A DNA stretch of 64,000 bases from Helicobacter equorum (GTDB taxonomy: Bacteria; Campylobacterota; Campylobacteria; Campylobacterales; Helicobacteraceae). Below the pieces are notes generated by a model, which was given only the letters and a program-made list of their open reading frames with translations, was not told where the DNA came from and did not search any database. The stretch spans positions 1 to 64,000 of the forward strand of contig NZ_FZPO01000015.1 of assembly GCF_900198655.1 (NCBI RefSeq), in the 5' to 3' direction. The translations under genes were made by a program, and so were the position numbers. Positions 9,929 through 18,549 of the stretch are shown piece by piece (position 1 is the first letter of the stretch; each line of letters opens with the position of its first letter).

Positions 9929-10159
9929 TTATTTGCTTGTGAGTTTGCTCACGCGGTCACTCATTTTTGCTCCCACACCCTTCCAGTATTCTAGTCTTTG
10001 TGCGTCAAATTTCACAACCGCAGGTTGTGCAAGAGGATTATAATAACCAAGAGATTCTATCCAACCACCATCGCGTTTTTTACGAGAATCTGTTACTACA
10101 ATGCGATAAAAAGGTTTCTTTTTGCGTCCCATTTTGGTTAAGCGAATTACTGTTGCCAT
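9929..10159 (-). CDS. rpsP: 30S ribosomal protein S16
   Basis: Seventy-six residues of bS16, an early-binding protein of the 30S body. It begins [19 protein letters not shown] and contains D-S-R-K-K-R-D-G, both hallmark segments. An AAGGAGAGCC ribosome-binding sequence precedes the ATG. It heads the KH-rimM-trmD-rplS series; ffh ends 92 bases upstream on the same strand. Confidence 0.97.
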   Translation of the reverse strand: MATVIRLTKMGRKKKPFYRIVVTDSRKKRDGGWIESLGYYNPLAQPAVVKFDAQRLEYWKGVGAKMSDRVSKLTSK

Positions 10160-10251
10160 TGGCTCTCCTTTGTGTTTCTATAGCGAATCTTAATTTGTGT
10201 ATTTACAAAAAAAGCGGATTATATGCTATGTTTGCTTAAATTGTTTTGATA

Positions 10252-11589
10252 TTACTTTGGAAATCGTGCATTTCCTAGTATGCTCATAAGTTCTTGCATA
10301 CCGCCTTTTTGACTCATTTTTTTTGCCATTTTGGCAGCATTATCAAATTGTTTGATAATGCGATTGATACTTGCAACATCAAGACCGCTCCCTTGTGCTA
10401 TTCTTTTGCGTCTTGAACCATTGAGGATATCAGGGTTTGCACGCTCTTTTGGCGTCATGGAATTGACCATTGCACGGATATGTTTAATCTCTTGAGAGTT
10501 ATCTAAGTCCACATTTTTTAATGCACTTGCCATATTACCAAGTCCTGGAATCATCGAAACAATCGAACTCATAGAGCCAAGCTTTTTGATATTTTCTATT
10601 TGGCTAAGAAAATCTTCAAACCCAAATTGTCCTTTTTTAAGTTTTTTGGTAATGTCTTTGGCTTCTTTTTGGGTGATGATAGTGGCAGTTTTTTCGGCTA
10701 AAGATTCTATATCTCCTGCTCCCATAAGTCGTGAGATAATGCGATCTGGCAAGAAAAGATCCAAGTCCGCCACTTTTTCGCCATTTCCTATAAAACGCAA
10801 TGGCACACCGATTTGATACGCTATACTCAAAGCAATACCACCTTTAGAATCGCTATCAAATTTTGTCAAAATCACACCATCAATACCAATCTTTTCATCA
10901 AAATACGCCGCACTTTTAACCCCATCTTGTCCAACAAGAGAATCTACTACATAAAAGCATTCCGTAGGCGCGATATGTTTTTTGATTGTAACAAGTTCAT
11001 TCATCAGTTCTTCATCAATACTAAGGCGTCCAGCTGTATCCACAAGCAAAACATCATAATGTCCGCTTATAGCCTTTTGTTTGGCTTCTTGTGCGACTTG
11101 TAGTGGTGTTTGTGAATCATTAGTGGGAGCAAATACATCAATTTCTATGCTTACTCCTAATTGTTTGAGTTGCTCTACTGCAGCCAATCTTTGCAAATCA
11201 CACGCAGCCAAAAGCACCTTTTTACCCCTAGCCTTAAGATAATCGCCTAGTTTTGCGGTGGTGGTAGTTTTACCGCTCCCTTGTAATCCCATCATAAGCA
11301 CGATTGTAGGTGGAGTAGGCGCAAAGATAAAGCCATAATGCCTAGAGGTTTTTAGGATATTTTGCAAACTTTCTTGCAAGGCATGTGTGAAATTTTGTTT
11401 GCCGATACCCTTTGCTTTTGTGTTTTGCTCAACTTGTGTGAGAATCTCTTTGGTAACCTTATGATGCACATCATTGCGAAGTAGGATTTTTTTGAGCTCT
11501 TCTAGCGCACCTTTTAGCGCTTTTTCATCATCGTTAAAGCGGATTTTGTTTGTTATATTTTTGAATGATTGGGTAAGTGTGTCAAACAC
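10252..11589 (-). CDS. ffh: Signal recognition particle protein Ffh
   Basis: Ffh binds 4.5S RNA and signal sequences and delivers nascent membrane proteins to FtsY. The 445 residues show the N helical bundle, the G GTPase domain (P-loop G-L-Q-G-S-G-K-T-T-T-A, D-T-A-G-R, T-K-F-D), and a Met-rich M domain ending with M-A-K-K-M-S-Q-K-G-G-M. The start is GTG (11589) with AAGGAG 6 bases upstream. That Shine-Dalgarno can pair with an AACTCCT copy upstream (see 11593-11624). Confidence 0.97.
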   Translation of the reverse strand: MFDTLTQSFKNITNKIRFNDDEKALKGALEELKKILLRNDVHHKVTKEILTQVEQNTKAKGIGKQNFTHALQESLQNILKTSRHYGFIFAPTPPTIVLMMGLQGSGKTTTTAKLGDYLKARGKKVLLAACDLQRLAAVEQLKQLGVSIEIDVFAPTNDSQTPLQVAQEAKQKAISGHYDVLLVDTAGRLSIDEELMNELVTIKKHIAPTECFYVVDSLVGQDGVKSAAYFDEKIGIDGVILTKFDSDSKGGIALSIAYQIGVPLRFIGNGEKVADLDLFLPDRIISRLMGAGDIESLAEKTATIITQKEAKDITKKLKKGQFGFEDFLSQIENIKKLGSMSSIVSMIPGLGNMASALKNVDLDNSQEIKHIRAMVNSMTPKERANPDILNGSRRKRIAQGSGLDVASINRIIKQFDNAAKMAKKMSQKGGMQELMSILGNARFPK

Positions 11590-11592
11590 GCT

Positions 11593-11624
11593 AACTCCTT
11601 AGGTATTAAAAAATGTTAGGAGTT
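11593..11624 (-). promoter_or_regulatory. Hairpin that could mask the ffh ribosome-binding site
   Basis: On the minus strand AACTCCT (11624-11618) can pair with AGGAGTT (11599-11593), which contains the ffh Shine-Dalgarno. The stem is 7 base pairs with an 18-base A/T-rich loop. It could lower ffh translation, but the stem is short and the arrangement may be chance. Confidence 0.3.
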
Positions 11625-11762
11625 GGAATTGTATAAAAAAAACATTGTGTTTTGGCTAAAAGTTATGATTTTGCATTAACTTTTTTCTTGTATAAGGTTC
11701 TGTTTTTTTGATGCATTTTGTTACAACACAAAGAATTTCTTCTAATAAGGATATGTCGATTT

Positions 11763-12173
11763 ATGGTTGAATTTACAAAAGATCTAAAAGCAAAGAATCT
11801 AAAAGTTACACCCCAGCGTATCGCAATGTTGCATGAGATTGAAGAAAATGGTCATATGGATGTTGATGAATTGTATGAAAGGATTAAAGAATCTTATCCT
11901 TCTATCTCTCTTGCTACGATTTATAAAAATATCGGCGTGTTGTGTGAGGCAAATATTTTGCGAGAAATCAAAGCACCAAATCATAAGCAAAAATATGAAC
12001 TTGCTTGTGATAAACATATCCATGTAGCTTGTGAGAAATGTGGAAAGTTTGAGGACTTAAAGATGGATACAACTACACTAGAAGAAATGGGATCGCAAAA
12101 AAGTGGATATAGGCTTTATGATACTTCTGCGGTGCTTATTGGTGTATGCCCAGAATGTGCTCAACGCGCTTGA
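11763..12173 (+). CDS. Fur-family metalloregulator, PerR-like
   Basis: This 136-residue repressor has an N-terminal winged helix (L-K-V-T-P-Q-R, S-I-S-L-A-T-I-Y-K-N) and a C-terminal dimerisation domain with H-I-H-V-A-C-E-K-C and C-P-E-C, the two CxxC pairs of a structural zinc site. In Campylobacter and Helicobacter such a second Fur-family protein is usually PerR, which senses peroxide through metal-catalysed histidine oxidation; Zur is the alternative. An upstream TTG at 11718 would add 15 residues unlike the family, so the ATG at 11763 is preferred, with AAGGA 11 bases before it. No PerR box is recognisable nearby. Confidence 0.85.
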   Translation: MVEFTKDLKAKNLKVTPQRIAMLHEIEENGHMDVDELYERIKESYPSISLATIYKNIGVLCEANILREIKAPNHKQKYELACDKHIHVACEKCGKFEDLKMDTTTLEEMGSQKSGYRLYDTSAVLIGVCPECAQRA

Positions 12174-12216
12174 AATGTAGATTCACACATCATAGATTCG
12201 CATACAAGGATGGGTT

Positions 12217-13461
12217 GTGCTAGGTGTTGGAGAGATTTTTGAGAAACTTTGGCAAAGTTGCGCTTTCAAAAGAGAATCTTTGTCAATTATAAACCAAGAT
12301 CTTTGCAATGCACAGGGCTTTGTGTTGGCGCAAGATATTGTAGCTATACGCCCACTGCCACCTTTTGATAATTCTGCTATGGACGGCTATGCAGTGTGTG
12401 TAGAAGATGCAGGGAAAGAAGTAAAATTTGCTGGACGCACACTTGCTGGAGAGAGTAATGTCGGCTTTGTGCTTGCTCAAGGTTTTTGTCATAAGGTAAT
12501 GACAGGATCTCCCATTCCTCGTGGCACACAAGCTGTGGTGCCTATTGAGCAGGTTACACACAGCAATGAGCATACCATCTTGCTTCCTGCTGATATTAAA
12601 GATTCACAAAATATTCGCTTTGCAGGTGAAGAGATCGCCTTAAATTCGGTAATTTTGCCAAAAGGAAAGCGTCTTAGAGCATTGGATTTGGGTTTGATTG
12701 CTTCTCAAGGATTTTCACATATCAAGGTGTATAAAAAGCCTAAGATCGCACTTTTTTCTAGCGGAGATGAAGTCATAGAACCCGGAGAAGTTGCGCTAGA
12801 TCATCAGATTTATAATACAAATGCCACAACACTTATGACACTTTTTGCGCAATATCATCATGAGACTTGTTATAAGGGAATTTTGCCAGATGATAGGCAG
12901 AGTTTGCGTGAAATTTTGTGTGCTCTTGGGGAATATGATATTGTGATTACCACAGGGGGCGCGAGTGTCGGGGATGCAGATTTGCTAAAAGCCACATTAC
13001 ATGAACTTGGCGCAGAATTTATCTTTGATGGTGTGAATCTAAAGCCTGGAAAGCATCTTAGTATAGCGATCTTGGGCGAAAGTATTTTTATTATGTTGCC
13101 AGGTAACCCTTTGGCTTCACTCTTGCATGTTTATACTATTATTTTGAGTTTTTTAGAGTTTTGCGCCGGAGCTTATAGATATTATCTGAAAGCACATATT
13201 GGGTGTGTAGATTGTGAAGTAACACTAATAAATGGTGTGCAAACACTGCTTTTGGGGGAATTTTGTGATGGTGTTTTTCGTGTTTTTAATCGTGGTAAAT
13301 TTGGATCAAGTGCGCTTATTAATGTGTGGAAAAATAATGCTATAGCACTTATGGATGAACATTATGCTAAGATTAGTGCTAAAGAATCTATACGATGCTT
13401 GCTCTTTGAAAATGATTTTGAAGAGGAGTGTCGTTTTATCAATACAAGGAGGAGCATATGA
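12217..13461 (+). CDS. moeA: Molybdopterin molybdenumtransferase MoeA
   Basis: MoeA inserts molybdate into adenylylated molybdopterin to form molybdenum cofactor. The 414 residues show P-P-F-D-N-S-A-M-D-G-Y-A near residue 47, the M-T-G-S-P-I-P segment, the MoCF-like T-T-G-G-A-S-V-G-D motif and L-P-G-N-P-L-A-S. The start is GTG with AAGGA 6 bases upstream. The end overlaps the Usp gene by 4 bases (ATGA). Molybdoenzymes such as formate dehydrogenase or nitrate reductase are the likely customers but are not in the window. Confidence 0.95.
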   Translation: MLGVGEIFEKLWQSCAFKRESLSIINQDLCNAQGFVLAQDIVAIRPLPPFDNSAMDGYAVCVEDAGKEVKFAGRTLAGESNVGFVLAQGFCHKVMTGSPIPRGTQAVVPIEQVTHSNEHTILLPADIKDSQNIRFAGEEIALNSVILPKGKRLRALDLGLIASQGFSHIKVYKKPKIALFSSGDEVIEPGEVALDHQIYNTNATTLMTLFAQYHHETCYKGILPDDRQSLREILCALGEYDIVITTGGASVGDADLLKATLHELGAEFIFDGVNLKPGKHLSIAILGESIFIMLPGNPLASLLHVYTIILSFLEFCAGAYRYYLKAHIGCVDCEVTLINGVQTLLLGEFCDGVFRVFNRGKFGSSALINVWKNNAIALMDEHYAKISAKESIRCLLFENDFEEECRFINTRRSI

Positions 13462-13874
13462 TAAAAGTATTATTTGGTGTAAGTGATACGCAAGAATGTC
13501 GTAGAGCAATAGATACGATTGTAAAATTTTTTGGTGATCGCAAAGATGTTGAACTCACGCTTTTGCATGTCAGTCAAGATATTGTAGTGTATGCCCAAAG
13601 TGGTGTGGTGAATTATGAAACTATCGAAAATATTGAGTATGAAAAATCTAATGAGATTCTCAATGAATTTGAGCAGGCTTTTAAGGAAAATGGTCTGACA
13701 TGCCAAAAAATTCTACGCACAGGTAATCCTATCGATATTATGCTTGAGATTGCGAATGAATATGATCTGTTGGTAATTGGTGCGAGTGAATCTTCGCTAC
13801 TTTATAGAATCTTTAGTTCTCATCAAAATAGCTTTGTTAATTCCTCGCCAATTCCGGTGCTTGTCGCAAAATAA
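13458..13874 (+). CDS. Universal stress protein (UspA family)
   Basis: This 138-residue single-domain Usp starts M-I-K-V-L-F-G-V-S-D and ends P-I-P-V-L-V-A-K, both typical. A strong AAGGAGGAG precedes the ATG at 13458, which overlaps the moeA stop. The usual ATP-binding GxxG-9x-G(S/T) stretch is replaced by I-G-A-S-E-S-S-L-L-Y-R, so this is probably a non-ATP-binding type or has diverged. Its stop lies 4 bases from the end of the convergent MFS gene. Confidence 0.9.
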   Translation: MIKVLFGVSDTQECRRAIDTIVKFFGDRKDVELTLLHVSQDIVVYAQSGVVNYETIENIEYEKSNEILNEFEQAFKENGLTCQKILRTGNPIDIMLEIANEYDLLVIGASESSLLYRIFSSHQNSFVNSSPIPVLVAK

Positions 13875-13878
13875 ATGC

Positions 13879-15057
13879 TTAGTGTCGCGTGTAGATAATT
13901 GCAATGAGCCCGGGTATTGCAAAGAGCGCGGCAAAAAGTGGATTGTAGGTGATACCAAGTAATGGTGCGATAACCACAAGACCACCAATTTGGTTAGCAA
14001 CTGCGATTCCCACATTAAATGCAGCTTCATTTACGCTTATGGAGCTATCCATAAAGTCAGGAGTGTATTTTTTGGCGACATTCATCGCATTCATTTTTAA
14101 TGCAGGAATACTTGCAAATGCGACAAATCCCATACAACATAGATTCACTATCACAAGCCAATCCCAATGATAACTCACGCTCACACATGCATAGATAAGA
14201 ATCTGTGCACCGATAATCAGCTTTAGGGCTGTGATACTGCCGTGACTATCGGCAAGTTTGCCACCAATAAGATTCCCAAAAATAGCACAAGCACCATAGG
14301 CTAAAAGAATAACGCCCATAGCATTTTGTGAAAAATCCATTGTTTTTACAAGAAGTTCTCCAAGATATGTATACAGCACAAAAGCCCCACCACAAGTGCA
14401 TATTGTAACTAGATATGCTTTAAGAAGTTGAGGAACCTTGAGAGCTTTTAACACATAGATAAGGCGTATTTGTTGCCCTTTAATGTCATTTGGCATAAAA
14501 ATGCATGCACTAAGAAATGCTAGGCTTGTAAAGAGAAAAATAAGCAAGAAAATTGCTTTAAATCCATAAGCCTCACCGATAAATGTCCCCAATGGCACAC
14601 CGCTTACAAGTGCTATAGTAAGACCAGATACCATAAGCGCGAGGTTATGAGATTCCTTGCCTTTTGGTGAGACTTGCAAAGCAGTGAGGGTAGCGATAAC
14701 AAAAAACACACCATGTTGTGTCCCAGCGATAAAACGTGCTACAACATTCAAAGAAAAATTGTCACTGACATAGAGCACAAAATTTGCTATACCAAAGATT
14801 CCAAGATTGAGCAAAAGTTGCATTTTTCGGTTAAAGGAACTAAGAGGAATGGTTATAATTGGTGCGCCTATAACGACACCTAATGCATAGGCAGTTGTGA
14901 GGTAACCAGCCTTATGCGCATCGATATTAAAAAACTGCTGCACATCAATCAATACTCCAGCAATAACAAACTCCGTAACTCCCATACAAAATGAACTTAA
15001 CGCAAGGATTACGATGACTTTTTGCGAAAGAGAAAGTCCCAAAACATCTCGTGCCAT
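13879..15057 (-). CDS. MFS transporter, DHA1/AraJ-like efflux family
   Basis: This is a 12-helix inner-membrane exporter of about 392 residues. The first helix is followed by F-C-M-G-V-T-E-F-V-I-A-G-V-L, the signature of the AraJ/YdhP/PbuE branch, which exports sugars, purines or drugs. The G-G-K-L-A-D-S-H-G loop between helices 8 and 9 matches the MFS G-x-L-a-D motif. I choose the ATG at 15057 with GGAG upstream; an ATG 19 codons earlier adds an atypical tail. The substrate cannot be read from sequence. It is divergent from ilvA. Confidence 0.88.
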   Translation of the reverse strand: MARDVLGLSLSQKVIVILALSSFCMGVTEFVIAGVLIDVQQFFNIDAHKAGYLTTAYALGVVIGAPIITIPLSSFNRKMQLLLNLGIFGIANFVLYVSDNFSLNVVARFIAGTQHGVFFVIATLTALQVSPKGKESHNLALMVSGLTIALVSGVPLGTFIGEAYGFKAIFLLIFLFTSLAFLSACIFMPNDIKGQQIRLIYVLKALKVPQLLKAYLVTICTCGGAFVLYTYLGELLVKTMDFSQNAMGVILLAYGACAIFGNLIGGKLADSHGSITALKLIIGAQILIYACVSVSYHWDWLVIVNLCCMGFVAFASIPALKMNAMNVAKKYTPDFMDSSISVNEAAFNVGIAVANQIGGLVVIAPLLGITYNPLFAALFAIPGLIAIIYTRH

Positions 15058-15154
15058 AAACGCTCCATACAGATATGAATTAAAGTCGCGGATTATAGGA
15101 CAAAAAAATAGCAATAAAGCTTAATGTTTAAGATTTTTGCCAAGCTAAACGCGT

Positions 15155-15160
15155 TACAAT
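15155..15160 (+). promoter_or_regulatory. Likely -10 box of ilvA
   Basis: TACAAT lies 40 bases before the ilvA ATG in the divergent gap (15058-15200) with an A/T-rich upstream stretch. It is the only good -10 match facing ilvA; no -35 is obvious. Confidence 0.35.
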
Positions 15161-15200
15161 AAAACCGCAATCAAACTTTATAGAATCTAATGGGGCACGT

Positions 15201-16436
15201 ATGAAACTTATTAACATTTCTCATATACAAGACGCAAGATCGCGTTTGCAGAGTGTGATAGCTCATCAACCACTTGCTTTTGCACCACGCATTAGTAAGA
15301 TGGCTAACGCACAGGTGTTTTTAAAAAAAGAAAATCTCCAGCTTACAGGGGCATTTAAAATCCGTGGCGCTTATAACAAGATCGCTACACTAAAAGAACA
15401 AGATGCGCATGATGGCACGAATTTTTTGGCGCAGGGCGTTATATGTGCGAGTGCAGGTAATCACGCCCAAGGTGTTGCATATAGTGCACAATATTTTAAG
15501 ACAAAGGCCGTGATTGTTATGCCAGAAAATACGCCGCTACTCAAAGTTGATGGCACTAAGGCAATGGGTGCGGAAGTAGTGCTTGTGGGCAAGAATTACG
15601 ATGAATCCTATGCTTATGCGCTTAAGCTTGCTAAAGATCGTAATCTCACATTTATTCACCCATTTGCCGATGCAGAGGTTATGGCAGGGCAGGGTAGTAT
15701 CGCGCTTGAGATGATAGAAGAGCAAGATCTTGATATCGTGGTGGTGCCAGTAGGTGGTGGTGGGCTTATTAGCGGTATAGCAAGTGCGTATAAGGCATTA
15801 AGCCCAAAAACAAAAGTAGTAGGTGTCAATGCCAAAGGAGCAAATGCCTTAATGAAGAGCTTTCATGCGCATCAGATTCTCAATTCTCAATCTGTGCGAA
15901 CTATAGCTGATGGGATCGCTGTGCGTGATGTGAATGAGGGCGTGTTTGAGTGCGTATTAGAGGGTGTTGATGATATGGTGGAAGTTGATGATGAAGAGAT
16001 AGCGAGTGCAATTTTATTTTTGCTAGAATCTCAAAAGCTCGTAGTAGAGGGTGCTGGTGCAGCAAGTGTTGCTGCGCTTTTGCATCATAAACTAAATCTC
16101 AACCCCTCTTTGAAAGTCGGAGCAGTTTTGAGTGGGGGCAATATCGATGTAACAATGCTAAATATGATTATTGAGCGTGGTTTGTTTAAATCTGATAGAA
16201 AAATGAAGCTAGAAGTTGTCCTTATAGATAAGCCAGGAAGCTTACAGAATCTCACAAATATTCTTACAAAGGTTGGGGCGAATATTGTCCAAATAAATTA
16301 TGATCGCACACCTACGAGCTTGGAATATGGCGATGTGCTTATCACAATGGCATTAGAGATAAAGGGCAGGGAGCATAAAGAATCTGTGCTAAAAAGCCTC
16401 TTGGAGTGTGGCTATAAATTTAGTGAAGTGATATAG
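15201..16436 (+). CDS. ilvA: Threonine ammonia-lyase (PLP-dependent)
   Basis: The enzyme deaminates threonine to 2-oxobutanoate, the first step to isoleucine, or serves in threonine breakdown. The PLP lysine is in T-G-A-F-K-I-R-G-A (about residue 53), with the phosphate loop V-G-G-G-G-L-I-S-G. A C-terminal ACT domain (D-K-P-G-S-L-Q-N-L, near residue 335) points to amino-acid control. At 411 residues with one ACT domain it resembles the shorter TdcB/IlvA forms. Transcribed alone, divergent from the MFS gene. Confidence 0.93.
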   Translation: MKLINISHIQDARSRLQSVIAHQPLAFAPRISKMANAQVFLKKENLQLTGAFKIRGAYNKIATLKEQDAHDGTNFLAQGVICASAGNHAQGVAYSAQYFKTKAVIVMPENTPLLKVDGTKAMGAEVVLVGKNYDESYAYALKLAKDRNLTFIHPFADAEVMAGQGSIALEMIEEQDLDIVVVPVGGGGLISGIASAYKALSPKTKVVGVNAKGANALMKSFHAHQILNSQSVRTIADGIAVRDVNEGVFECVLEGVDDMVEVDDEEIASAILFLLESQKLVVEGAGAASVAALLHHKLNLNPSLKVGAVLSGGNIDVTMLNMIIERGLFKSDRKMKLEVVLIDKPGSLQNLTNILTKVGANIVQINYDRTPTSLEYGDVLITMALEIKGREHKESVLKSLLECGYKFSEVI

Positions 16437-16450
16437 TGTGATATAACTTC

Positions 16451-16469
16451 TAAGAATCTAGCTTTCTTA
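16451..16469. terminator. Weak hairpin between convergent ilvA and ribF
   Basis: TAAGAA (16451-16456) and TTCTTA (16464-16469) form a 6-bp stem with a 7-base loop, followed by TTTAT on the plus strand. It sits between two converging genes, so a shared terminator is plausible but the stem is short and A/T only. Confidence 0.3.
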
Positions 16470-16470
16470 T

Positions 16471-17325
16471 TTATGGAGTCTTTGCATTCATAGTGTGTAG
16501 GATATGAGTAGCGGTGTCAATATCTTTGGTGATTTGGTTTTTGAGGGATTGTAAAGTATCAAAATGCCTATTTTCTCGGATTTTTTGCACAAACCCTAGT
16601 GTGAGATGTGGTGGCAGTGTAGGGATAGAGCGTCCTAAAATATGTGTTTCTATGCTAAATTCTCTATCTGTGCTTAAGCGATTGCCCACAAAACTTACAC
16701 TCTCATACCATGTCTCATCGATTTTACACATACTTGCATACACACCATCTTGGGGTAATATGTAGTTATTGCATACAAGATTGATTGTTGGGTAGAGTTC
16801 GCGTGAGCCAATATTTTGCCCTGTGGTTGTGTGAGTATGTATCGTGTAGATTCGCCCTAGCAAAAGATTGGCAATATGAATATTACCTGTGGTGATACAT
16901 TCTTTGATAATGCTTGAATGCACGCCAAGATCATGAATTTTGTATTCTGGCACGATGATAATTTCTTTATCCGTACAGAGTGTGTAGAGATCAGAAGCAC
17001 TAAATTTTCTATCTTTGCCAAACTTAAAGTCATAACCTACCACAATGCGCTTTAATGCTCTAAAGTGTCGTGTGAGAAATTCGACAAATGCTTTGTCACT
17101 TAGGTTTTTTATGCGTGCAAGATCGACATAAAATATAGGTATGGTAGTGTGAGATTCTTTGTGTGGTGTAAGCATACGAGGAGCTTGCGTGTGGATACAT
17201 AAAATTGCACCTTGAGAATCTAAATGCTCCAAAAGCTTAAAATGTGCAAGATGCATACCATCAAACTTGCCAATGGCAAGAGAAGTAATCTCATTTGAGT
17301 TGTGCGAGGATAAAGTATTCAGCAT
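16471..17325 (-). CDS. ribF: Bifunctional riboflavin kinase / FAD synthetase
   Basis: RibF phosphorylates riboflavin to FMN and adenylylates it to FAD. The N-terminal nucleotidyltransferase half opens with A-I-G-K-F-D-G-M-H-L-A-H (residues about 17-28), and V-V-G-Y-D-F-K-F-G-K follows in mid-domain. The C-terminal flavokinase half has N-I-G-S-R-E-L-Y-P-T-I-N-L. At 284 residues it is slightly shorter than E. coli RibF, as usual here. Its first 35 bases overlap the end of tlyA, and I recall the same tlyA-ribF pair in H. pylori. Confidence 0.93.
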   Translation of the reverse strand: MLNTLSSHNSNEITSLAIGKFDGMHLAHFKLLEHLDSQGAILCIHTQAPRMLTPHKESHTTIPIFYVDLARIKNLSDKAFVEFLTRHFRALKRIVVGYDFKFGKDRKFSASDLYTLCTDKEIIIVPEYKIHDLGVHSSIIKECITTGNIHIANLLLGRIYTIHTHTTTGQNIGSRELYPTINLVCNNYILPQDGVYASMCKIDETWYESVSFVGNRLSTDREFSIETHILGRSIPTLPPHLTLGFVQKIRENRHFDTLQSLKNQITKDIDTATHILHTMNAKTP

Positions 17326-18022
17326 TCCCTTCCTTTCCTAAGATATTACTTTTGTGTAGTATGCAAGTATGTGTTTGAGAGAGTAGGGCACAAAATTGTT
17401 CTAGATTTTGTTTGATAAGATTTTCATCTTGTAACACGCCTTTTTTGTTGCGTTTGGCATCTTTGCCTACTTCAAATTGTGGCTTAAACAGCAAGAGTAG
17501 ATATGGAGCTCTAAAGCGCAATATTGAGGGTAAAATAAGGCGTAGCGAGATAAAGCTTACATCACAAGTGATGAGATCAAAATTTATAGTTGAGTGAAAA
17601 TCGCGAATATCACAATTTTCAAAAAGACTTATGCGTGAATCTTGCCGTAGTGTAGGGTGGAGTTGTGCATTTCCGACATCAACGCACACGATATGTTTGG
17701 CACCAGATTCTAAGAGGACTTGCACAAAGCCTCCTGTGCTAGAACCTATGTCTAGGATTGTGCTATGAGCAATTTGCAAGGGTGCATTCAATGTGGAGAG
17801 ATATGTAAGAAAATCTTGGAGCTTGTATCCCGCACGGCTTACTAGATGAGCTTTGATTTCTAAATATATGGGATCAAGTGGCGTATCGCTAGGTTGGATT
17901 ATCATTGAGGGTTTGGTAAGTAATGTATTTTTATAACAAACCTTGCGAGCTAAAATCGCCTCTTTTGCTTTTTGCCTACTTTGAAAATATCCCATTGTAT
18001 GCAAGAGAGAATCTAAGCGCAT
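17291..18022 (-). CDS. tlyA: rRNA 2'-O-methyltransferase TlyA
   Basis: TlyA has an N-terminal S4 RNA-binding domain (R-L-D-S-L-L from residue 2, then S-R-Q-K-A-K-E-A-I-L) and a FtsJ-like SAM-binding domain with L-D-I-G-S-S-T-G-G-F near residue 92. It methylates cytidines of 16S and/or 23S rRNA at the ribose; loss gives capreomycin resistance in other bacteria. Older annotations call it haemolysin A. The 243-residue length fits. It overlaps ribF at its end and abuts a lipoprotein gene by one base at its start. Confidence 0.94.
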   Translation of the reverse strand: MRLDSLLHTMGYFQSRQKAKEAILARKVCYKNTLLTKPSMIIQPSDTPLDPIYLEIKAHLVSRAGYKLQDFLTYLSTLNAPLQIAHSTILDIGSSTGGFVQVLLESGAKHIVCVDVGNAQLHPTLRQDSRISLFENCDIRDFHSTINFDLITCDVSFISLRLILPSILRFRAPYLLLLFKPQFEVGKDAKRNKKGVLQDENLIKQNLEQFCALLSQTHTCILHKSNILGKEGNAEYFILAQLK

Positions 18023-18549
18023 TAGTGAAGCTTGCTTTTTAACACAGGATAGCCAAAGTCAAAAGTCATGCTTCCTACATCTTTGATTGTTGCTTGGAGT
18101 TTCATTGTTTCTCTGTGTTTTTTACTTATGCTATCAAATTCCACGACAAATATTGTATTATATGGGTTTTTGGGACGCAAAATATCGGTGTATTGATGAG
18201 GATTTAGGCGCGTTACGAAAAGAGATTCCATGTGAATATCATGTGAAAGAAGTGCAAAAGAGAGTTTGCTTTGGATTTTGGGATCGGGCTTTTTTTCATA
18301 CAATTCTATGAGAAATACTTCACGTGGGTTGCTGATATGATCTACATCATTTAGATATGTTGCAACAGCAACAAAGGGCGTATATTTGCCCTCTATAATC
18401 TCAGCCTTGCGTGATGCTTGGACTTTGCGTTCCAAGCGTTTTTCTTGCGTGATATCGGTATTTTTTGCAGAAGGTATGAGAGAATATGTGCTCACATCGC
18501 TACATCCACTACAAATGAGAATACATAAAACACAAGCAAGGCTACGCAT
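18022..18549 (-). CDS. Predicted lipoprotein, 175 aa
   Basis: The N-terminus is a lipoprotein signal with lipobox Ile-Cys-Ser-Gly-Cys, so the mature protein should be acylated and held in the inner or outer membrane. The rest is a mixed alpha/beta domain without motifs I recognise. The gene is packed head to tail between dnaJ and tlyA (single-base overlaps on both sides), so it is cotranscribed with them. Function unknown. Confidence 0.82.
   Translation of the reverse strand: MRSLACVLCILICSGCSDVSTYSLIPSAKNTDITQEKRLERKVQASRKAEIIEGKYTPFVAVATYLNDVDHISNPREVFLIELYEKKPDPKIQSKLSFALLSHDIHMESLFVTRLNPHQYTDILRPKNPYNTIFVVEFDSISKKHRETMKLQATIKDVGSMTFDFGYPVLKSKLH

Noticed and set aside
9928-10000. Inverted-looking GAGTTTGCTCACGCGGTCACTC stretch in the rpsP 3' end as a terminator
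   Set aside because: Pairing is imperfect and it lies within coding sequence that continues into a cotranscribed cluster.
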